Shown here: piece by piece, positions 58,184 through 64,000 of the stretch
Numbering within the stretch: the first letter of the stretch is position 1
How the letters are laid out: every line of letters begins with the position of its first letter
Made by a program: the position numbers and the translations under genes
Notes under the pieces: generated by a model
The model's input: the letters and a program-made list of their open reading frames with translations, nothing else
Told to the model about the DNA's origin: nothing
The model's database searches: none
NCBI GenBank assembly: GCA_022813625.1
Contig: JAKLMB010000044.1
Span: 124,001 to 188,000, forward strand
Source: Aaosphaeria pasadenensis
Taxonomy: Eukaryota; Ascomycota; Dothideomycetes; Pleosporales
Direction: 5' to 3'
Length of the DNA: 64,000 nt

Positions 58184-59059
58184 ATGGGGAAGTCAGTACT
58201 GATAACCGGTTGTTCGGAGACCACGATTGGCAATGCACTTGCCCTCGAATTCGCCCAACGAGGATGGACAGTCTATGCAACGGCTCGGAACACCGCGAAG
58301 ATGGCCAATTTGAAAGGAAACCCCAACATCAAACTTCTCGCTCTTGATGTCTTGAATGCGAAGAGTGTTTTTGCCGCCCGGGAACAGATCTCCGTTGAGC
58401 AAGGAGGCAAGCTGGATTGTCTGTACCACAATGCTGGCGTGCGATCCATCGACATGGCAATCGACTACGATCCGGACGAAAAGAAGGCGACGACCGCAGG
58501 CGAAGAGCAGCCATACATTCGCAGTAGTGACGTCTGGATGTTCCAATCGAACGTCATTGCCGTCATGGCCCTCACACGCGCCTTTTCGAAACTCATCGTT
58601 GCAGCGAAAGGGACGATCGCTATCACCGGCAGTGGCGCAGGCCGCGTACAGATACCTACCAATGCGACCTATAATGCAACTAAAGCTGCCGTGGAGATGT
58701 ACGCTAAAACGTTGCGACTTGAGCTGCAGCCCTTCGGATGTCATGTCGTATACGTGATGACCGGCGAGGTGGCGACGCCTATGTACTTACAACGCATGAC
58801 GATCGCTGATGATTCGCTATATAAGCCAATTGCGGACAAGATTGCTGCTCAATGGGAGCGAGCGTCTGGAGATGTGCCGCAGTCTACAGAAGAATACGCT
58901 CGATATGTTGTTGGGAAAGTGGCGACGTCGAGTCCGCCAAAGGAAGTCTGGTCTGGTACCGGGATTACAACGTTATGGTGGGCTGAAAAGTTAGGATTGA
59001 CATGGCTCTTTGATGGTATGTTATCTCGGCGCCATGGTTTGGATGCGTCACTAGCATAA
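58184..59059 (+). CDS. Short-chain dehydrogenase/reductase, Ayr1-like
   Basis: Intronless, 291 residues. NAD(P)-dependent oxidoreductase of the classical SDR type. Rossmann cofactor motif TGCSETTIG near residue 8, HNAG (for NNAG) near 88, catalytic Ser in TGSGAG, and YNATKAA with the catalytic Tyr and Lys. The overall pattern (SVLITGCSETTIGNALALEF, RGWTVYATARN) resembles yeast Ayr1, the NADPH-dependent 1-acyldihydroxyacetone-phosphate reductase. The substrate is not predictable. A C-terminal hydrophobic stretch (TTLWWAEKLGLTWLFDGML) could tether it to a membrane or lipid droplet, as in Ayr1. It lies between the catalase and cyclase-family genes. Confidence 0.88.
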   Translation: MGKSVLITGCSETTIGNALALEFAQRGWTVYATARNTAKMANLKGNPNIKLLALDVLNAKSVFAAREQISVEQGGKLDCLYHNAGVRSIDMAIDYDPDEKKATTAGEEQPYIRSSDVWMFQSNVIAVMALTRAFSKLIVAAKGTIAITGSGAGRVQIPTNATYNATKAAVEMYAKTLRLELQPFGCHVVYVMTGEVATPMYLQRMTIADDSLYKPIADKIAAQWERASGDVPQSTEEYARYVVGKVATSSPPKEVWSGTGITTLWWAEKLGLTWLFDGMLSRRHGLDASLA

Positions 59060-59791
59060 GTTGCGATGGTGCTATCGAAGTCATAGCCTCCTATATGCGT
59101 TGTATAATTTAGCGTTTTAAGTCGTTTCTCAATGCTGCTTCACATATCTCAAACTCAAACGTGCAAGTCAAATCATGAACCCTTTGCCGATACCTTTCGC
59201 CGTTCAATCTCCTATTGCTTGCATCTTTCTGAACCTGCATGAACCTACATACAGCGCAAGCATATGAGCATACCTGTACTGGTGTCTCTCATAGTATAGG
59301 AGGCAAGTCCGCCTGTGAACACTGAGATGCGAGGCTGCTTGCTGGTGTTCCTGAATCTAGTCAAAGAATGCAGGGAGGCCTTTGACAGTGAGTTGACACT
59401 TCCTTTTGTAACATTAAAATTATTATTTTTTGCAGAGAATTACAATGTATGCAAAATGTCTTCTTCAAAGCATTTTAGAATGATCACAATTACAATGTCC
59501 AACTGCAGCTCTCAACTTGGTGACCCAAACACATTTGGTTACGATTCGGATCATATAGATCTGGTATGTGCGGATCTATTGCCTAGCTAGAATATGTATA
59601 TTGCAAGTCTACAATGTTGAATTGATCACGTCTGTCCGCGAGGAGTGCGAACCCGCCTACGGTAATCGCTGATCTATGCACATTTCACAATTTATGTAAT
59701 GGGACTCCACAGTATATGAAGATTTTCCACCTTAGGTTCTAGTAGTCAAAAAGGGTGTTCAAATAGTATTAAAATCGGATTAGCATCGAGT
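59060..59791. other. Convergent 3' region between two metabolic genes
   Basis: 732 bases between the stop of the Ayr1-like gene and the stop of the cyclase-family gene. A frame at 59315-59590 has no recognisable features. Nothing else seen. Confidence 0.4.
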
Positions 59792-61047
59792 TTAAATGAT
59801 AGCTTGTGCGTTTGGGGGAGATGCTATTCCGCCTCTGACGTTCAGTGTTTGAACAGTCAAAAAGAAAGTAGATCTGTTGGCAGCTCGGAGAGCCTTGGAG
59901 AGTTCTTCCGTATCCACGAACTCCATGATGCTCGTTCCCCAACCTAGTTGAATCAATAGGCGTTTCTAATATCAATTCCAACCTCACTTACCTGAAATTA
60001 GAATTTCGTGGAAGCTCCTCGTAGTGCTTTGTATCGTTCCGTTAAATGGATCTACCTCGAATGCTGGGTTATCGGCTCCAACAAGAGAAAACTTCTGATC
60101 CCAGAGCCATTCAGCAGCTTCATCTGTTGGCTTTAGGCCCGCAGATCCTGCTGATTTGAGAACATAAGCTTGCTTCTCTGTGTTGTTTAGCTTGCTGAAA
60201 GCTTCAATCCAACCGAATCGGATGAGAAGCACGTCGCCAGGCTTAGTCCAGTTCCCGCTAAGGCCTTGCCACTCGGCTGCTTGTTTCAGATCGGATACAG
60301 AGACTGGGTGAGTCTATCGCAATCAGTCTCAATCCTCACTAAACCCTTCAGAAGATCAACCTACTGCGATCGCGTTGAAAGTTTCGTTCTTGCTGTCCAT
60401 CCATCCTTTGTAGTCTAGAAGGACTCCACGAGCAGCGATGCCTTTCTCTGCTGCTTGCTGAATACCTAGAACATCGGTATGGTTGAAACCAATGACCTCT
60501 TCCTCATAGTTCTTGATGTGGTCATTATACCATCTCCAGGTGCTTCTGTCAGTACCTTCGTTGTAGGCAAAATGTCTCAAACTATCGTATTGGGTGCTCA
60601 TTTGAGTGTTTAGTGTGACGACATCATCCGTGTAAGTATCCCCGGGTTGGAATAAATGAACCAGAGGTTTTCTTGATGGATTGATTGGCGAGGGGATGAA
60701 TGAAAGCTCCAGGTTCAAATTGAAAGCTTGTCCTGACTGAATCTCCTTTGCAGCATCTTTGATCGTTTCTTTGGTGATGTGATTTAAGGCTCCGCCAGTG
60801 TCATTGTCGCCCTGCAACCGTCAGCGCTGATCGAATTGGTACTTCGTATTGCAAGACTGACCCAAACACCCCAGGCAGCTTTTGTAGGATAAGAGGGGTC
60901 GAGTGGTAGCTCTACATATGATGGCCAGTTCTTGTACGAGTCCTCTGCTAAGGACCGACGCGGTAGATTTGTTGAGCGCTGGGACGTAGTAGCGGCTGCA
61001 ACTGTTCCAATGACTGCACAAAAACTTATGAGGGACTTCGAAAACAT
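59792..61047 (-). CDS. Secreted cyclase-family hydrolase (PF04199 type)
   Basis: Exons 61047..60862, 60811..60365, 60313..59992, 59943..59792; 368 residues, phases consistent, introns 48-51 nt. Starts with a signal peptide (MFSKSLISFCAVIGTVAAA). The family, once called putative cyclases, includes bacterial arylformamidase (kynurenine formamidase) and uses a metal-bound water for amide or ester hydrolysis. Seen: WGVWGDNDTGGALNHIT, QYDSLRHFAYNEGT (family HxxxD-like metal site region), IAARGVLLDYKGW, KPGDVLLIRFGW, VGADNPAFEVDPF and the late FLTVQTLNVRGGIASPPNA. Several N-x-S/T sites fit secretion. The actual substrate is unknown. It is divergent from the next dehydrogenase gene. Confidence 0.85.
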
Positions 61048-62141
61048 TGTGTAATTATACAGTTTGAGGTAGAGAAACCGTCACACTCTCGTAGCTTTCA
61101 ATCTGCCAATTTTCTAGAAATCTGGAAATTAAAGTGAAGAATGAGGTACTGCACATTTACGGTACGTATTGAATGATCATTGACTTCCACCAAGCTTCTT
61201 ATACGCAATTTCTGTGGATCGGGATTGACACAATAAACCGGTACTTTTAGCGGTCTAAACCCTTTCTATGGTGTTTAGATCGACACAGAGCCTAGGGATA
61301 AATTCTTAACCGCTTTGGCGGGGTACCCCGTGGGTAATAGCAAAGTAAAAGAGAGATCTCGTATTGAATGAGAAAGGTGCTGTTTTCCACTGTCCCGCGC
61401 CTAGCATCTATCGTGAATGCATCATTTCACCTCGCTTCAACAGCTTTTCAGACTTTACTGCACTCACAACGCAGTACACTATTCAGGTTTCAAGCATATT
61501 ATGCGGTTTCTAGCTCACTAGTCAATTCAAAGAATATATCGTAATGTATGTGCCCATCTCTCAGCACTAGAATATATTGAAAAGGCCTTGAGACCTTCAG
61601 GTTTCCATGTCAGATTCATCATGGAGATATCTGAGAAGACCATGTAGTTTCAGGACTGTAGAGGCCTATAGGTGCGTTACGGGGCAAGCTTGAAGTATTT
61701 GATGTCGACCATCCCTCCGATGCGAGATAACATACTGTATGGCGTGGGTATGCGACTGCCACCAGTCTTGTTTAATTGAACCTAGGTAACTACGAAACGC
61801 CGTGATTTCTTGCTCGGATCATGACTCCGAGGCAAAGCGAGCCTACTCAATGTTTTACAAATTTAGTAATGATGCACCATTCGTCGCCAAGGCTAGTGCA
61901 TAGTCACAATAATCAACTACTTGTACTGACTCGATCTACTGACGAAGCGGTACGTGCACCTCCAATTCAGGCACCTACTCAGAACAAGACCCTGGAGAAG
62001 GAGTGCTTCGCAGTTCAATGTGTTCGTAAGGTATAACAGCACAAATCTAATCATCATCGCGTAGACCGCATGCTGTATGCAAAATTATCCAAACTCATCT
62101 CGAATCACTTGCCCAGTTTTTCTACTTGATTCCACATCGCT
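61048..62141. promoter_or_regulatory. Divergent region between the cyclase-family and dehydrogenase genes
   Basis: 1.1 kb between start codons. A frame at 61821-62036 looks spurious. No clear TATA box or repeat. Contains CGGGGTACCCCGTGGG near 61319-61334, a small imperfect inverted repeat. Confidence 0.4.
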
Positions 62142-63089
62142 ATGACTTCATCTCGCCTCACTTCTTTGCAGGACAAAGTCGCGATTGTTACTGGAGCTGG
62201 TGGCGGTCTGGGTCGAGAGTATGCTCTTCTCCTCGCCTCTTACGGCGCCAAAGTCATCGTGAATGACTATGGTGGTTCCCTTGACGGCAAGAAAGGAACA
62301 ATCTCAAGAGCTCAAGGCGTCGTCGACGAGATTATAGCGGCTGGGGGCAAAGCAGTACCCGATGGCCACGATGTTTCGTCAAAGGAAGAGGTTCAGGCCA
62401 TGGTCGACGGCGCAATAAAAGCCTATGGAACTGTGCATATATTGGTCAACAATGCAGGCACGGCTGGCCAATTCAGTGCGCACGACAATGTCAATATCGA
62501 TTCTTTCCGAAGGACATGGGAGATTGCGGCCCTGGGAACCATTCTGACAATTTCTACCGTATATCCAATCATGGAGAAACAGAATTATGGACGAATAATA
62601 AACACTTCTTCAGACTCTATATACGGCTATGGTGGAGGTGGTGACACGGGGTACGCATCATCGAAAGGTGCAGTCTTCGCTACCACCAAAGACCTTGGTC
62701 GTTTTAGCGAGAAGCATGGGATCAAGATCAACGGTGTGCTTCCTTCTGCTGCATCCCGCATGTCTGATCTGTCACCAATCATCAAGAGAATCACGCGGAC
62801 ATATTTCGAGACATCGAAGGTGGCCGCCTTCGTTGCTGCGCTAGCAAGCGAAGAGTGCCCTGTTTCTGGGGAGCTATTCAGCGTTGGGGGAGGACGGGCG
62901 GCTAGGACCACATTGGTGACGTTTCCGGGGCACTCGCATGAGACTGCGCCAGAAGGTTATTTGGCAAATTTTGATAAGGTCATGGGAAATGTCAAAGACG
63001 CCTATGTACCCTCAGGGTGCCTCGATCAAGTTGCATACGCGATCAAACATGCGACAGGAGAAGATGTAGGAGAGATTCCATTAGAATAA
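62142..63089 (+). CDS. Short-chain dehydrogenase resembling the MFE-2/Fox2 dehydrogenase domain
   Basis: Intronless, 315 residues. Classical SDR: cofactor motif TGAGGGLG near residue 18, a VIVNDYGGSLDGKKG segment typical of 3-hydroxyacyl-CoA dehydrogenases of peroxisomal multifunctional enzyme type 2, NNAG near 107, catalytic Ser in NTSSDS, and YASSKGA with Tyr and Lys. Only one dehydrogenase domain is present; the hydratase part of Fox2 is missing. The C-terminus (VGEIPLE) is not a peroxisomal PTS1 signal. A role in oxidising or reducing a beta-hydroxy/keto substrate is inferred from similarity only. Confidence 0.9.
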   Translation: MTSSRLTSLQDKVAIVTGAGGGLGREYALLLASYGAKVIVNDYGGSLDGKKGTISRAQGVVDEIIAAGGKAVPDGHDVSSKEEVQAMVDGAIKAYGTVHILVNNAGTAGQFSAHDNVNIDSFRRTWEIAALGTILTISTVYPIMEKQNYGRIINTSSDSIYGYGGGGDTGYASSKGAVFATTKDLGRFSEKHGIKINGVLPSAASRMSDLSPIIKRITRTYFETSKVAAFVAALASEECPVSGELFSVGGGRAARTTLVTFPGHSHETAPEGYLANFDKVMGNVKDAYVPSGCLDQVAYAIKHATGEDVGEIPLE

Positions 63090-63699
63090 TCATAGTTAGC
63101 CTAGATTTGTGATAAATAAAAAGCGCTCAAGAAGTAGCATACTTGACGCACCAAAAACTTCTGCCTTTCTCAACTTGCAATGTCCAACAGTCTATGACAT
63201 AGCTTGATCCTAGTCTTCAACTGCAAGAACAACTGGGATTGCAATACCAGTTCAATGAGCCGTGAGATTCTGATTGTCATTAGCAAAAGTCGCAAATCGT
63301 GCAACCAAAGTAACAAGGCACCATTGACTCGCCCAACCATGTCAGCACAGATAGATCGGATTGGATCTTGACCGACATGGTCACTGGTCTAATACCACCC
63401 TCTAGCCTCTTGCCTTCAGAATGCTGGACGGAAAGTCGTAATGTTTGAAATTTGTGCTGAACGCTTTGCTAAACTGAGGTCAACCCTCTGCCAGATTGCT
63501 CTTCCGTGTAAGAACCCCCAACAACAAATGATAGTTTCGCGTCTCTAATACCATCGGTCACGACCCTTTGGAATCACTGTTAGGCTTACTTGGGTACAGT
63601 TTATGTTTGGCCCAGGGAGCGTATTCTATCATGGTTCCGCGCCTGTCTGAATTTGGAGCAGCCAGCTCTCTCGCACTTACTTGCGAATGCAACAATCAA
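63090..63699. other. Intergenic region at the right end
   Basis: 610 bases, no gene recognised. It contains the 3' flank of the dehydrogenase gene and possibly the promoter of the partial gene that follows. Confidence 0.4.
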
Positions 63700-64000
63700 A
63701 TGGTATGTTCATCCTGCGCCCACGCAGTTTCATCCTTCAGATACTGACCATAGATCAGGCTGAGTTCTGCGCTGTCTCCAGAGCAATTCCATAATATCAC
63801 CAGCGGTGGTCCAAGTATCAGTGAACATATGGAGAGGTGCTTAAAGTTCCAAGAGCTGGGGGCGGTCTCGAAAGAGGTACGTAGTCGGAAATTAACTAGC
63901 AGGAATTTCAGCACTGCTCTTCCTTCGACAAAAGCCTTTCCACGTTGACTTTCACTTAGATTGTAGGACTTGGATTCCGGGCTACATCAGTTATTCAGGT
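63700..64000 (+). CDS. 5' end of an unidentified gene cut by the window edge
   Basis: Proposed exons 63700..63702 (ATG only), 63754..63876 and 63960..64000 (continuing outside). Donors GTATGT and GTACGT and acceptors CCATAG and CACTTAG are all good, both junctions are phase 0, and the joined frame reads MIRLSSALSPEQFHNITSGG, then SISEHMERCLKFQELGAVSK, then EIVGLGFRATSVIQ, which has normal protein composition. I do not recognise the family. The start is uncertain: the first exon could extend upstream in another phase. As in the catalase gene, the ATG would stand alone in its coding exon. Confidence 0.4.

Noticed and set aside
59315..59590. 91-codon plus-strand frame
   Set aside because: No motif, no homology recognised, lies in a convergent 3' region.
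1..64000. tRNA, rRNA, CRISPR arrays, prophage, PKS/NRPS genes, intact transposases
   Set aside because: I scanned by eye for A/B boxes, spaced direct repeats and the relevant protein motifs and saw none; a tRNAscan and profile search would be decisive.

Overview
This window is nuclear DNA of a filamentous ascomycete (Pezizomycotina). The evidence is short introns (about 45-110 nt) with GTANGT-type donors, CT(A/G)AC-like branch points and CAG/TAG acceptors, fungus-specific families (Las21/Gpi7, Smp3, FUN14, Cut12, Ybt1-like ABCC) and monocistronic genes on both strands. A dothideomycete is plausible, but I cannot prove the class from sequence alone. I rebuilt the genes by joining exons and checking reading phase, because most are split by introns.

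Layout. 1.7-3.3 kb: a secreted Pro/Ala-rich protein with a cysteine-rich tail; a second, homologous cysteine-rich domain lies in frame directly behind its UGA stop. 3.3-6.2 kb: gene-free, with an AT-rich patch holding two decayed copies of one repeat. 6.2-11.9 kb: ABCC (Ybt1/Vmr1-like) transporter. 11.9-15.7 kb: gene-free. 15.7-18.6 kb: complex I subunit NDUFA12 (eight exons, one of 7 nt), divergent from PGS1. 19.2-20.0 kb: basic protein of unknown function. 20.3-23.5 kb: LAS21/GPI7. 23.9-24.7 kb: FUN14-family protein. 24.8-28.3 kb: importin-13-like karyopherin. 29.6-31.9 kb: aminopeptidase P with a probable mitochondrial leader. 33.4-34.5 kb: PDX1/SNZ vitamin B6 synthase. 35.0-36.8 kb: SMP3. 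39.4-40.0 kb: SKP1. 40.9-42.7 kb: Cut12-like spindle pole protein. 43.3-48.3 kb: GCN2 kinase.

From 48.6 kb the content changes from housekeeping to accessory metabolism: an intracellular GH78 rhamnosidase, a heme-less sulfite-oxidase-type molybdoenzyme divergent from a catalase, an Ayr1-like short-chain dehydrogenase, a secreted cyclase-family hydrolase, a second short-chain dehydrogenase, and the 5' end of an unidentified gene running off the right edge.

Functional links: GPI7 and SMP3 act on the same GPI precursor. NDUFA12 and PGS1 are both mitochondrial and share a 183-bp divergent promoter. The molybdoenzyme/catalase pair would fit an H2O2-producing oxidase beside its scavenger. The most unusual feature is the first gene: its stop is UGA-CUA, a known leaky context, and it is followed by 118 open codons that repeat the cysteine spacing of the domain before the stop and contain no methionine.
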